DNA of 64,000 bases, taken from assembly GCF_019049255.1 (NCBI RefSeq), contig NZ_JAGMUJ010000061.1:1-64000 (forward strand). The letters run 5' to 3'. Within the stretch, counting starts at the first letter, position 1, and each line of letters opens with the position of its first letter. Origin of the DNA: Streptomyces sp. AC558_RSS880 (GTDB lineage Bacteria > Actinomycetota > Actinomycetes > Streptomycetales > Streptomycetaceae). The notes under the pieces were generated by a model, which worked only from the letters and a program-made list of their open reading frames with translations, was not told where the DNA came from and searched no databases. A program made the translations under genes and the position numbers. Shown in pieces: positions 1 to 7,844 of this stretch.

Positions 1-327
1 TCCTCGCTGCTGCACTGGACCCGCCGGATGATCGAGATCCGCAAGCAGAACCCGGCGTTCGGCCTCGGCTCCTACACCGAACTGCCCTCCTCCAACCCGG
101 CCGTCCTCGCCTTCCTCCGCGAGTACGAGGACGACCTGGTGCTCTGCGTGAACAACTTCTCACGCTTCGCACAGCCCACCGAGCTCGATCTCAGCGCCTT
201 CGGGGGACGGCACCCGGTCGAACTGTTCGGCGGGGTGCGCTTCCCGGCCGTCGGCGACCTGCCGTACCTGCTGACCCTCGGGGGGCACGGCTTCTACTGG
301 TTCCGGCTCCGCAAGGACGCCGCGTAG
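1..327 (+). CDS. treS: Trehalose synthase TreS, C-terminal end (partial)
   Basis: Only the last 108 codons are present; the frame is open from base 1 and ends at TAG. The residues match the C-terminal beta-sandwich region of GH13 trehalose synthase / maltose alpha-glucosyltransferase, including HWTRRMIEIRKQNPAFGLGS near the start and a final LGGHGFYWFRL strand. TreS interconverts trehalose and maltose in the cytoplasm. Identification rests on this tail plus its neighbours: maltokinase pep2 starts 111 nt downstream on the same strand and glgB follows, the usual Streptomyces GlgE-pathway order. The catalytic barrel lies outside the window. Confidence 0.85.
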   Translation, partial: SSLLHWTRRMIEIRKQNPAFGLGSYTELPSSNPAVLAFLREYEDDLVLCVNNFSRFAQPTELDLSAFGGRHPVELFGGVRFPAVGDLPYLLTLGGHGFYWFRLRKDAA

Positions 328-329
328 AA

Positions 330-365
330 CCCGGGGCGGGGCGGTTTCCCCCGCTCCGCCCGGGG
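330..365 (+). other. Imperfect GC-rich hairpin between treS and pep2
   Basis: A 15-nt arm at 330-344 pairs with 351-365 across a 6-nt loop with two mismatches. It lies directly after the treS stop and has no T-tract. It may attenuate read-through or protect the treS 3' end; the function is not shown by sequence. Confidence 0.35.
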
Positions 366-438
366 CACGCATGAGTAACACCCCGCCCACCGGCGGCGCC
401 CTCGTGGCGCGCCGAAAGAGGGGAGAGGACGCGACGCC

Positions 439-1857
439 ATGTCGGAAGCCGTCACACGCACCGTCACGACCCCGCCCGGCCTCCTTGCGTCACTGGATCC
501 ACTGTTGAGGGAGTGGCTGCCGCGGCAGCGCTGGTTCGCGGGCAAGGGCCGCCCGGTCACCGGGTTCTCCCTGGTCGCGGCCACCGAGATGCTGCCGCCC
601 ACCGCCAAGCTGGGCCTGTACCACCTGCTCGTGCGCGCGCACCAGCCGCTCCAGCCGGGTCACGGCGGCCCCGAGCAGCCCGGCGACTGCTACCAGCTGT
701 TCATAGGCGTGCGCGAGGCGCTGCCGCCCCGGCTCGCGCCCGCGCTGATCGGTCATGTGACGCGGGGCCCGCTGGCCGGACGGACGGTCTACGAGGCCCT
801 GCACGACACCCGGCCCGCCGAACTGCTCCTGGAGGCCCTGCGCACCCGGGCCCGGATCGGCGGGCTTCGCTTCGAGCGGGACCCGCGGCAGGAGATCCGG
901 TCCGGTCTGGTGCCGCGCCTGGTGACCGCCGAGCAGTCGAACTCGTCGGTCGTCTACGGAGATACGTTCATCCTGAAGCTGTTGCGCCGGATCGTGCCCG
1001 GGATCAATCCCGACCTGGAGCTGCCGCTGGCGCTGGCCCGCGAGGGCTGCCCCCGGGTGCCCCCGCCGACGGCCTGGCTGGTCGCGGAGCCCGACGAGTC
1101 GCCCGGTCCGCCGCCCCCCGCCGAGCCGTACGTCCTGGGGGTGCTCCAGCCGTTCGTGCAGGGCGCGACGGACGGCTGGGAGCTGGCGCTGCGGGAGCTG
1201 GCCAAGGGGGAGGACTTCGTCGCCGAGGCGCGGGACCTCGGACGGGCCACCGCCGAGGTGCACACCGCGCTGGCCCGCGCGCTGCCCACGGTCACGCTGG
1301 GGCACGCCCAGCTCCGCTCCATGGCCGCCGGCATGACCGAGCGGCTCGAGGCGGCCGTGCACGCGGTGCCCACGCTGCGGCCGTACGCGGACGGGCTGCG
1401 CTCGGCGTTCACGGCGCTGGACGATCTGGCCGCCGAGGGCCGCGTCTGGACCGCGCAGCGGGTGCACGGCGATCTGCACCTGGGGCAGTGTCTGCGCTCC
1501 CCGGCCGGGGAGTGGTCGCTGATCGACTTCGAGGGTGAACCGGCGCGTCCGCTGGCCGAACGCCGGATGCCGCAGCCGGCGGTGCGGGACGTGGCCGGCA
1601 TGCTGCGGTCCTTCGACTACGCGGCGCGTTCGGTGGACCCGCCGCAGCCAAACTGGGCCGTGCGGTGCCGGGCGGCGTACTGCTCCGGCTACGCGGAGGC
1701 GGCCGGCCGGGATCCGCGCACCGAGCCGGTGCTGCTGCGCGCGTACGAGACCGACAAGGCGGTCTACGAAGTGGTCTACGAGGCCCGGCACCGTCCCGAG
1801 TGGCTGCCCGTACCGCTGGCCGCCGTGCACCGGCTCGCCTCGACCGACCTGATCTGA
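439..1857 (+). CDS. pep2: Maltokinase Pep2 (maltose-1-phosphate forming)
   Basis: A 472-residue protein starting at ATG behind a GGGGAGAGG-type ribosome binding site. It phosphorylates maltose with ATP to maltose-1-phosphate, the donor used by GlgE for alpha-1,4-glucan synthesis. The fold is aminoglycoside-phosphotransferase-like: EWLPRQRWFAGKGR at about residues 20-35 is the maltokinase N-terminal signature, RVHGDLHLGQCL near residue 345 is the Brenner-type catalytic loop, and LIDFEGEP near residue 363 carries the metal-binding Asp. Length is normal for actinobacterial Mak/Pep2. It sits between treS and glgB, only 32 nt before the glgB start, so the three are probably co-transcribed. Confidence 0.93.
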   Translation: MSEAVTRTVTTPPGLLASLDPLLREWLPRQRWFAGKGRPVTGFSLVAATEMLPPTAKLGLYHLLVRAHQPLQPGHGGPEQPGDCYQLFIGVREALPPRLAPALIGHVTRGPLAGRTVYEALHDTRPAELLLEALRTRARIGGLRFERDPRQEIRSGLVPRLVTAEQSNSSVVYGDTFILKLLRRIVPGINPDLELPLALAREGCPRVPPPTAWLVAEPDESPGPPPPAEPYVLGVLQPFVQGATDGWELALRELAKGEDFVAEARDLGRATAEVHTALARALPTVTLGHAQLRSMAAGMTERLEAAVHAVPTLRPYADGLRSAFTALDDLAAEGRVWTAQRVHGDLHLGQCLRSPAGEWSLIDFEGEPARPLAERRMPQPAVRDVAGMLRSFDYAARSVDPPQPNWAVRCRAAYCSGYAEAAGRDPRTEPVLLRAYETDKAVYEVVYEARHRPEWLPVPLAAVHRLASTDLI

Positions 1858-1889
1858 CCCATCCGACCCGCGTCCAGGAGGCTTCGCCC

Positions 1890-4451
1890 GTGACCCCCCG
1901 CCCCGAGTCCAGCGGTTCGCATCCGGAGCAGTCGGCCGAGCGGCAGCCCGCGGCCGCCGAGCCGGTGAAGAAGGCCGTCGCGAAGAAGGCCGTAGCGAAG
2001 AAGACCGCCGCGGCGGCGAAGGCCGTGGCCAAGAAGGTGACGGCGACGAAGGCGACCGCGGCGCCGAGGAAGGCCACCGCCAAGAAGACCCCGGTGAAGA
2101 AGACGGCGGTGAAGAGCACGGCGGCCAAGAAGTCGGTGGCGCCGCAGACGGCGGTGAAGAAGGCCGCGGCGAAGAAGACCCCGGCCGAGAAGGCGGGGGC
2201 GAGGAAGGCGGCCGTGGAGGAGACCGCCGCCGCGCAGACCGTCCCGCCCGAGATGGAGATCGCCGTCTCCCCCGCCGTGGACGCCGCCGACCGGGAGCGG
2301 CTGCTGAGCGGGACGCACCACGCCCCGCACTCCGTGCTCGGCGCGCACCCGGTGCCCGGCGGGGTCGTCTTCCGGGCGTTCCGGCCGTACGCCCTCGCGG
2401 TGACCGTGGTCTCCGGGGGCCTCACCGTCGAGCTGCACGACGACGGCGACGGCTTCTTCTCGGGACTGCTGCCACTGGGCGGGGTCCCGGCGTACCGGCT
2501 GCTCGTCACGTACGAGGGGACGGTGCAGGAGACGGAGGACGCGTACCGTTTCCTGCCCACGCTCGGTGAGCTCGACCTGCATCTGATCGGCGAGGGCCGG
2601 CACGAGGAGCTGTGGACGGTCCTGGGCGCGCACCCGATGACCCACCAGGGCGTCACCGGCACCCGGTTCTCGGTGTGGGCGCCGAACGCGCGCGGGGTGC
2701 GGGTGGCCGGCACCTTCAACTTCTGGGACGGCACCGGCTTCCCCATGCGGTCGCTGGGCTCGACGGGGGTGTGGGAGCTGTTCGTGCCGGGGATCGGCGA
2801 GGGCGAGCTGTACAAGTTCGAGATCACCCGCCCCGACGGTTCGAAGACCCTGCGCGCCGACCCGCTGGCCCGCCGTACGGAGGTGCCGCCGGCCACGTCG
2901 TCGATCGTCACGTCCTCGGCGTACGAGTGGGGTGATGCGGCGTGGCTGGAGCGGCGCGCGGAGGTGCCCGCGCACCGGGCGCCGTTCTCCGTGTACGAGG
3001 TGCACCTGCCGTCCTGGCGACCGGGGCTGACCTACCGCCAGCTGGCCGAGCAGCTCCCGGCCTACGTCAAGGACCTCGGCTTCACGCACGTGGAGCTGAT
3101 GCCGGTCGCCGAGCACCCCTTCGGCGGCTCCTGGGGCTACCAGGTCACCGGGTTCTACGCGCCCACCGCCCGCCTCGGCACCCCGGACGACTTCCGGTAC
3201 CTGGTCGACGCCCTGCACCGGGCCGGGATCGGGGTGATCATGGACTGGGTGCCGGCGCACTTCCCGCGCGACGAGTGGGCGCTGGCGGAGTTCGACGGCC
3301 GGCCGCTGTACGAGCACGAGGATCCGCTGCGGGCCGCGCACCCGGACTGGGGCACCCTGGAGTTCGACTTCGGGCGGCGCGAGGTGCGCAACTTCCTGGT
3401 GGCGAACGCCCTGTACTGGTGCGAGGAGTTCCACATCGACGGGCTGCGGGTGGACGCCGTCGCCTCGATGCTCTACCTGGACTACTCGCGCGAGCCGGGC
3501 CAGTGGACGCCGAACGAGCACGGCGGCCGGGAGAACCTGGACGCGGTGGCGTTCCTGCAGGAGATGAACGCGACCGTGTACCGCAGGGTGCCGGGGGTCG
3601 TGACGATCGCGGAGGAGTCCACGGCCTGGGACGGCGTCACCCGGGCCACCCACCACAAGGGCCCCAGCGGCTTCGGCGGGCTCGGGTTCGGGCTGAAGTG
3701 GAACATGGGCTGGATGCACGACTCGCTCCAGTACATGAGCCACGAGCCGGTGCACCGCCGGTACCACCACGGCGAGATGACGTTCTCGATGGTGTACGCG
3801 TACAGCGAGAACTACGTGCTGCCGATCTCCCACGACGAGGTGGTGCACGGCAAGCGGTCCCTGGTGTCGAAGATGCCCGGCGACTGGTGGCAGCAGCGCG
3901 CCAACCTGCGGGCCTACCTGGGCTTCATGTGGGCCCACCCGGGCAAGCAACTCCTCTTCATGGGGCAGGAGTTCGCGCAGGGAGCGGAGTGGTCGGAGGC
4001 GCACGGCCCGGACTGGTGGCTGCTGGATCCGCACTACGGCGCCGAGGCCGACCACCGCGGGGTGCGCGATCTGGTGCGCGACCTCAACACCGTGTACGGG
4101 CACACCCCGGCGCTGTGGCGGGGCGACACCGAGCCGTCCGGTTTCCGGTGGGTGACCGGGGACGCCGCCGAGGACAACGTGTTCGCCTTCCTGCGGTACG
4201 ACTCCGACGGCTCCCCGCTGCTCGCGGTCTCCCACTTCGCGCCGGTGGTCCGGCAGGACTACCGGATCGGGGTGCCCGACGACGTGCCCGCCTGGCACGA
4301 GGTGGTGAACACCGACGCCGGCCGCTACGGCGGCGGTGACGTCACCCGCCCCGACCCGGTCAAGCCGGAGCCGCAGGGACGGCACGGGTTCCCGGCGAGC
4401 ATCCGCCTGACCCTGCCGCCCCTGGCGACGGTGTGGCTGCGCCCGGCCTGA
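1890..4451 (+). CDS. glgB: 1,4-alpha-glucan branching enzyme GlgB with Lys/Ala-rich N-terminal extension
   Basis: 853 residues from GTG, chosen because AGGAGG lies 8 nt upstream (1876-1881); the frame is open further upstream but overlaps pep2. GlgB introduces alpha-1,6 branches into glucan made by GlgE. About residues 20-110 are a low-complexity K/A/T-rich tail with repeated AVAKK/AAKK units, then the N1 and CBM48 (N2) domains, then the GH13 barrel with GLRVDAV (nucleophile Asp), TIAEEST (acid/base Glu) and PISHDEVVHGK (transition-state Asp), and a C-terminal beta domain. It is longer than the roughly 730 residues of E. coli GlgB because of the basic tail. The gene ends 10 nt from the convergent helD-like gene. 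Confidence 0.95.
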   Translation: MTPRPESSGSHPEQSAERQPAAAEPVKKAVAKKAVAKKTAAAAKAVAKKVTATKATAAPRKATAKKTPVKKTAVKSTAAKKSVAPQTAVKKAAAKKTPAEKAGARKAAVEETAAAQTVPPEMEIAVSPAVDAADRERLLSGTHHAPHSVLGAHPVPGGVVFRAFRPYALAVTVVSGGLTVELHDDGDGFFSGLLPLGGVPAYRLLVTYEGTVQETEDAYRFLPTLGELDLHLIGEGRHEELWTVLGAHPMTHQGVTGTRFSVWAPNARGVRVAGTFNFWDGTGFPMRSLGSTGVWELFVPGIGEGELYKFEITRPDGSKTLRADPLARRTEVPPATSSIVTSSAYEWGDAAWLERRAEVPAHRAPFSVYEVHLPSWRPGLTYRQLAEQLPAYVKDLGFTHVELMPVAEHPFGGSWGYQVTGFYAPTARLGTPDDFRYLVDALHRAGIGVIMDWVPAHFPRDEWALAEFDGRPLYEHEDPLRAAHPDWGTLEFDFGRREVRNFLVANALYWCEEFHIDGLRVDAVASMLYLDYSREPGQWTPNEHGGRENLDAVAFLQEMNATVYRRVPGVVTIAEESTAWDGVTRATHHKGPSGFGGLGFGLKWNMGWMHDSLQYMSHEPVHRRYHHGEMTFSMVYAYSENYVLPISHDEVVHGKRSLVSKMPGDWWQQRANLRAYLGFMWAHPGKQLLFMGQEFAQGAEWSEAHGPDWWLLDPHYGAEADHRGVRDLVRDLNTVYGHTPALWRGDTEPSGFRWVTGDAAEDNVFAFLRYDSDGSPLLAVSHFAPVVRQDYRIGVPDDVPAWHEVVNTDAGRYGGGDVTRPDPVKPEPQGRHGFPASIRLTLPPLATVWLRPA

Positions 4452-4461
4452 GCCGTTCCGC

Positions 4462-6723
4462 TCAGTTCATGGCGTCGGCCAGCGGCTCCGGCAGCGGCTC
4501 GGTGTGCAGGACGCCGAGCCGCTGGGTGGCGCGGGTGAGTGCCACGTACAGGTCGCTGGTGCCGTAGCGGCCCGGTTCGACCACGAGGACCGAGTCGAAC
4601 TCCAGGCCCTTGGCCTGGCGCGGGTCGAGCAGCACGACGGTGTGCGCCAGATCGGGTTCGGCGCCCGCCGTCACCCCGTCGAGGCGGGCGGCCAGGGCGC
4701 GGTGCAGTTCGCGCGGGGCGATGACGGCGAGGCGGCCCTCGTCGGGGGTGAGTTCCGCGACGGCCTTGGCGACGGCGCCGGGCAGGTCGTCGGTGGCGCG
4801 GGCCCAGGGGCGTACGCCCGTGGAGCGGACGGAGCCGGGCGGCTCGAAGCCGGGGTGCTCCGCGCGGACCACGGCCGCGGCGACGTCCATGATCTCGGCG
4901 GGGGTGCGGTAGTTGACGCCGAGCCGGGTGTGCTCCCAGCGGTCCTCGACGTAGGGGGTGAGGATGTCCGCCCAGGAGCCGACCCCGCCGGCCTCGGAGG
5001 TCTGTGCCGGGTCGCCGACCAGGGTCATCGAGCGGGTCGGGCTGCGCCGCATCAGCAGCCGCCACGCCATCGGGGAGAGCTCCTGCGCCTCGTCGACGAT
5101 GATGTGCCCGAACGCCCAGGTGCGGTCGGCGGCGGCGCGCTCGGCGGCGCTGCGGTGATCGTCCTCCTCGTGCCGTTCGGCGAAGCGCTCGGCGTCGATG
5201 ATGTCGTGCGCGGACAGCACCTCGGAGGAGTCCGGGTCGTCGTCCTCCTTGTCCTCGAACTCGTACGTCCGGGAGGCGTACGAGACGTCCAGGACGCCCT
5301 GGGCGAAGGCGATCTGGGTCTGCCGTTCGCGTTCGGCGCGCTCGCGTTCGAGCCGGTCGTCCTCGCCGAGGAGTTCGGCGGCCTCGTCGAGCAGGGGCAC
5401 GTCGGAGACGGTCCAGTGCCGGGTCACCGGGCGGCGGACCGCGGCGGCGTCCTCGTCGGGGAGGTAGCCCTCGGGTGCGGCGAGGAAGTCGGCGACCAGG
5501 CGCTGCGGGGTGACCCTCGGCCAGAGCCGGTCGATGGCGGACCAGACCTCGGGGTTGTCGGCGAGTTCGTCGCGGATCTGGGTGATGTCGCTGGGGTCGA
5601 GCAGGTTGGAGCCGTCGTAGGGGTCGGTGCCGATGCGTTCGGCGAGCATGTCGGTGAGCGCGTTGAGGATGTGGCCCTCGAAGTGCTCACGGGCCACGTT
5701 GTGCGGCAGTTTCGCGGCGCGGGTGCGTTCGCGGGCGACGTTCACCAGGCCGTCGTCGAGCATGAGGATCTCGCGGTCGTGCTCGATCGCGATCACCGGG
5801 TCGGGCAGCGCCTGCCGGTCGCGTACGACGTCGGCGAGGACGTCGGCCATCTCGGCGCGGCCCTTGACGGCGGCGGCCTCGGGGGTGTCCGTGCGGGTGG
5901 TCTTCACGCCGGGGTACAGCTCGCCGACGGTCGCGAGGAGTACGCCGGTCTCGCCGAGGCTGGGCAGTACCTCGCCGATGTAGCCGAGGAACGCCGGGTT
6001 GGGGCCGACGATCAGGACGGCGCGGCGGGCCAGCAGTTCGCGGTGCTCGTAGAGGAGGTAGGCGGCGCGGTGCAGGGCGACGGCGGTCTTGCCGGTGCCG
6101 GGGCCGCCCTCGACGACCATCACCCCGCGGTGCGGGGCGCGGATGATGCGGTCCTGGTCGGCCTGGATGGTGCGCACGATGTCGCCCATGCGGCCGGTGC
6201 GCGCGGAGTTCAGCGCGGCGAGCAGTACGGCGTCGCCGGTGGGGTCCTCGTGGCCGGTGCGGGTCTCGTCGCCGAGGTCGAGGACCTCGTCGTGCAGGGC
6301 GGTGACCCGGCGGCCCTCGGTGGAGATGTGCCGGCGACGCCTGAGCCCCATCGTGGTGTGGCCGGTGGCCAGGTAGAACGGGCGGGCGACGTCGGCCCGC
6401 CAGTCGATGAGGACGGGCGTGCGCTCGGCGTCGTCGGCGCGCAGGCCGATGCGGCCGATGTGGTGGGTGTCGCCGGAGGCGAGGTCGATGCGGCCGAAGC
6501 AGAGGGAACCGTCCACGGCGTTCAGCGCGGCGAGCAGCCCGGAGCGCTCGGCGACCAGGATGTCCCGCTCCAGCCTGGCCTGCCGGGGGGTGTGGCCCTG
6601 GGCGAGCGCCTCCGTGACGGACACCTCGGCGTCGCCGCGCAGGACGTCCACGCGTGCGTACAGCCCGTCGATGAATTGCTGTTCCTGCCGCAATTCCTCG
6701 TCCGGAAATTCGGTGTTTGACAA
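4462..6723 (-). CDS. HelD-like RNA polymerase-associated ATPase (UvrD/Rep-type superfamily 1)
   Basis: 753 residues from TTG (GGGAG ribosome binding site just upstream). An SF1 helicase-like ATPase: Walker A GGPGTGKTA at about 206-214, DEAQELSPMAW Walker B, GDPAQTS (motif III), VNYRTPAEIM (motif IV), KGLEFDSVLVVEP (motif V) and LYVALTRATQRL (motif VI). The N-terminus has a long coiled-coil-like helical segment. Length and an insert between motifs fit actinobacterial class II HelD, which removes stalled RNA polymerase from DNA and in some Streptomyces (HelR) protects it from rifamycins. I did not recognise a rifamycin-associated element upstream, so resistance should not be assumed. A TATATC -10 candidate lies shortly upstream on the minus strand. 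Confidence 0.85.
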   Translation of the reverse strand: MSNTEFPDEELRQEQQFIDGLYARVDVLRGDAEVSVTEALAQGHTPRQARLERDILVAERSGLLAALNAVDGSLCFGRIDLASGDTHHIGRIGLRADDAERTPVLIDWRADVARPFYLATGHTTMGLRRRRHISTEGRRVTALHDEVLDLGDETRTGHEDPTGDAVLLAALNSARTGRMGDIVRTIQADQDRIIRAPHRGVMVVEGGPGTGKTAVALHRAAYLLYEHRELLARRAVLIVGPNPAFLGYIGEVLPSLGETGVLLATVGELYPGVKTTRTDTPEAAAVKGRAEMADVLADVVRDRQALPDPVIAIEHDREILMLDDGLVNVARERTRAAKLPHNVAREHFEGHILNALTDMLAERIGTDPYDGSNLLDPSDITQIRDELADNPEVWSAIDRLWPRVTPQRLVADFLAAPEGYLPDEDAAAVRRPVTRHWTVSDVPLLDEAAELLGEDDRLERERAERERQTQIAFAQGVLDVSYASRTYEFEDKEDDDPDSSEVLSAHDIIDAERFAERHEEDDHRSAAERAAADRTWAFGHIIVDEAQELSPMAWRLLMRRSPTRSMTLVGDPAQTSEAGGVGSWADILTPYVEDRWEHTRLGVNYRTPAEIMDVAAAVVRAEHPGFEPPGSVRSTGVRPWARATDDLPGAVAKAVAELTPDEGRLAVIAPRELHRALAARLDGVTAGAEPDLAHTVVLLDPRQAKGLEFDSVLVVEPGRYGTSDLYVALTRATQRLGVLHTEPLPEPLADAMN

Positions 6724-6810
6724 TTCCGCTCCCGCCCGGATATACTGTGCTCGTTGAACTTCACTGCGACTCCTCCAAAACGAAGTCGCGAATCAATGAA
6801 TATACGCAAA

Positions 6811-6844
6811 GAAAACCCCCGGGCGCAATTGCCCGGGGGTTTTC
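6811..6844. terminator. Bidirectional intrinsic terminator downstream of trx
   Basis: A 14-bp perfect stem: GAAAACCCCCGGGC at 6811-6824 pairs with GCCCGGGGGTTTTC at 6831-6844, loop GCAATT. A-tract and T-tract flank the GC core, so it can work in both directions. It ends the merR-trx transcript before the helD-like promoter. Confidence 0.85.
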
Positions 6845-6861
6845 TCGTGCCGAGTACCAGG

Positions 6862-7185
6862 TCAGAGCACGTCCGCCAGCTCCTCGAGGAGCCGCCGCTT
6901 GGGCCTGGCCCCCACCATCGACCGCAGCGGCTCCCCGTCGCGGAACACCATGAAGGTCGGCATCGACAGCACCTTGTAGGCGTTGGTCGTGTCCGGATTG
7001 GCGTCCACGTTCAGCTGGACGACCTTCAGCCGGCCCTCCTCCTCGGCCGCCAGCGCGCTCAGCACCGGCGCCATCTGCCGGCACGGCGGACACCAGTCGG
7101 CCGTGAACTCCACCAGCACCGGCAGCTCCGACCCGATCACCTCTTCTTCGAAGTCCGCGTCCGTGACGTCCGGCACTCCGCTCAT
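6862..7185 (-). CDS. trxA: Thioredoxin (WCPPC active site)
   Basis: 107 residues from ATG; an in-frame GTG sits immediately before it. Thioredoxin fold with ADWCPPCRQMAP redox motif near residues 28-40 and the cis-Pro loop SMPTFMVFRDGEP. The active site is CPPC, not the usual CGPC, which typically makes the disulfide less reducing; effect here is inference. The start overlaps the stop of the upstream merR gene (GTGATG contains TGA), so translation is likely coupled. An intrinsic terminator follows 18 nt after the stop. The pairing suggests a redox-regulated thioredoxin rather than the housekeeping copy. Confidence 0.9.
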   Translation of the reverse strand: MSGVPDVTDADFEEEVIGSELPVLVEFTADWCPPCRQMAPVLSALAAEEEGRLKVVQLNVDANPDTTNAYKVLSMPTFMVFRDGEPLRSMVGARPKRRLLEELADVL

Positions 7186-7610
7186 CACAGTTCCCCTCCC
7201 AGTTCGCACACCGGCTCCGGACCGCCCGGAACCGCAGCGTCGGCGGCCAGCCCGTCCCGCGCCGACTCCGCCCGCGCCAACTGCTCGCCGACCTTCGCCC
7301 GCACCGCGCGCAGCTCACCGATCAGGGCGTCGAGCTCGTCCAGCTTGCGCCGGTAGACCTGGAGCGAGGCGGGGCACGCGTCGCCCTCGGGGTGCCCGGC
7401 CCGCAGGCACTCCACGAAGGGCCGGGTCTCCTCCAGGTCGAACCCGAAGTCCTGGAGCGTGCGGATCTGCCGCAGCAGCTTCAGATCGCTCTCGTCGTAG
7501 GTCCGGTATCCGTTGCCGGTGCGCCGCGCGGACAGCAGTCCGCGTGACTCGTAGTACCGCAGCGTCCGCGTGGTGGTCCCGGCGCGTGCGGCCAGCTCGC
7601 CGATTCGCAT
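7185..7610 (-). CDS. MerR-family transcriptional regulator of the thioredoxin operon
   Basis: 141 residues from ATG (MRIGELAARAG). Winged HTH MerR domain at residues 1-70 with TTTRTLRYYESRGLL and NGYRTYDESDL, followed by a dimerisation helix KLDELDALIGELRAVRAK. Three cysteines (VECLRAG, GDACPAS, PVCELG) lie in the effector region and might sense metal or redox state; this is inference. It overlaps the trx start downstream and has a perfect dyad 15-36 nt upstream of its ATG, so it probably controls itself and trx. Confidence 0.85.
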   Translation of the reverse strand: MRIGELAARAGTTTRTLRYYESRGLLSARRTGNGYRTYDESDLKLLRQIRTLQDFGFDLEETRPFVECLRAGHPEGDACPASLQVYRRKLDELDALIGELRAVRAKVGEQLARAESARDGLAADAAVPGGPEPVCELGGEL

Positions 7611-7624
7611 GCAGACGAACGTAA

Positions 7625-7646
7625 GCCTTGACGTCGGCGTCAAGGC
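7625..7646 (-). promoter_or_regulatory. MerR operator dyad
   Basis: Perfect inverted repeat GCCTTGACG - TCGG - CGTCAAGGC. TTGACG inside the distal arm can act as the -35 element on the minus strand. Position just before the merR ATG and spacing fit a MerR-type operator lying in a promoter spacer. Confidence 0.65.
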
Positions 7647-7686
7647 AAGGGCGTACGGGACGGAGGGAACGGAGGGAACGGAAGAA

Positions 7687-7810
7687 GCCGAGCGGCCGGA
7701 CCCACGGGGGGTGGGGTCCGGCCGCTCGGCGGCGGTGGAGGCCCGGAGACGGGTGCCGGGCCTCCGGCGACCGGGCGGCTGAGCAACGGGGGAGTGTCCC
7801 AGCCGCCCGG
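7687..7810. terminator. Cluster of three consecutive hairpins downstream of dctA
   Basis: Three separate stems: 7687-7703 with 7714-7730 (17 bp, perfect), 7737-7746 with 7756-7765 (10 bp, perfect) and 7771-7780 with 7801-7810 (10 bp, perfect). They lie 35-158 nt past the dctA stop and upstream of merR, so they probably end dctA transcription. No T-tract is visible. Confidence 0.6.
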
Positions 7811-7844
7811 GGTCTGCGGGGTGCGGAGTCGGTGGCGTGGGCCG

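Noticed and set aside
1776..4385. Long antisense frame opposite glgB
   Set aside because: Arises from GC-rich third positions of glgB; composition is His/Arg/Val-rich and without domain features.
4504..6720. 738-codon frame antisense to the HelD-like gene
   Set aside because: Gly/Val/Asp-rich shadow; HelD frame carries all helicase motifs.
6724..6860. Rifamycin-associated element upstream of the HelD-like gene
   Set aside because: I looked for a long inverted repeat in the promoter; the only one is the trx terminator with A/T-tracts.
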